A DNA stretch of 17,810 nt from Cytauxzoon felis (Eukaryota; Apicomplexa; Aconoidasida; Piroplasmida; Theileriidae), in assembly GCA_020283715.1 (NCBI GenBank), contig JAIQCW010000002.1, forward strand, positions 1 to 17,810. Reading direction: 5' to 3'. Below, in pieces: positions 17,654 through 17,810 of the stretch (position 1 is its first letter; the number at the start of each line of letters is the position of its first letter). Below the pieces are notes generated by a model. That model did no database searches, was not told the origin of the DNA, and saw only the letters and a program-made list of their open reading frames with translations. The position numbers and the translations under genes are program-made.

Positions 17654-17810
17654 ATGAAGTTACATTTAATTACATTAATATTTATTATATTTGGTTTATA
17701 TAATATAATAGGTGTAGTATCATTAGAAGTTCAATCATTTGAGTTGTCTCCATTTAAGAGGGATAAAAATAAGAATAGACATAAGTCTGGTAGGAATAGA
17801 GATAAAAAAA
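17654..17810 (+). CDS. Secreted protein, 5' end only (partial)
   Basis: The frame opens with an ATG at 17654 and is still open at the right edge (52 codons seen). MKLHLITLIFIIFGLYNIIG is a typical signal peptide, with likely cleavage near VVS. The mature start, SLEVQSFELSPFKRDKNKN, turns strongly basic (KNRHKSGRNRDKK). Family is unknown; piroplasm secreted or surface proteins often look like this at the N-terminus. LEVQS equals the peptide encoded by the repeat connector, here in AT-rich codons. That may be chance. Confidence 0.65.
   Translation, partial: MKLHLITLIFIIFGLYNIIGVVSLEVQSFELSPFKRDKNKNRHKSGRNRDKK

Overview
The window looks like nuclear DNA from an apicomplexan parasite, most plausibly a piroplasm (Babesia/Theileria/Cytauxzoon-like). 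The reasons are: AT-rich sequence with Asn-rich proteins, very short GT..AG introns (mostly 38-52 nt) cutting compact genes, an apicoplast-type IspD with a secretory leader, a plasmepsin IX/X/ASP3-like aspartyl protease, centrin, a CW zinc-finger protein and ribophorin I. The genus is inference; no search was run.

Layout. Positions 41-443 (-): 5' part of a PDCD5 gene running off the left edge. 604-2591 (-): an Asn/Ile-rich helical-repeat-like protein with a GC-rich repeat block inside its reading frame. 3013-5728 (-): a four-exon gene, possibly mitochondrial ATP synthase subunit d, whose three introns are each filled with repeat DNA. 6247-8687 (-): an eight-exon aspartyl protease. 8896-10920 (-): ribophorin I/OST1. 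A divergent promoter interval leads to IspD (11084-12328, +) and a six-exon centrin (12378-13366, +). 13763-16855 (+): a 1030-residue CW-domain protein with two repeat blocks in frame. 16860-17530: repeat array. 17654-17810 (+): start of a secreted protein, cut by the right edge.

The most unusual content is a GC-rich modular repeat family occupying roughly one fifth of the window (about 10 blocks of 0.13-0.66 kb). The same modules, joined by a short connector of the type CCACYYGAGGT / ACCTCRRGTGG, occur between genes, inside introns and inside the coding sequence of two unrelated proteins. In all three coding blocks they are read in the same frame and yield the same peptides (STRRGAS, SLKSRATPGDRGG, ADLREAEGEVN, GPRVEP). 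Noncoding blocks have shifted frames and stops. This resembles in principle the in-frame palindromic elements of Rickettsia, but I know of no described counterpart in apicomplexans. Two blocks form an inverted pair of about 0.33 kb flanking a single exon.

Gene models were built by hand from splice signals and phase. Two genes need a one-base correction in a homopolymer, which may be assembly error.
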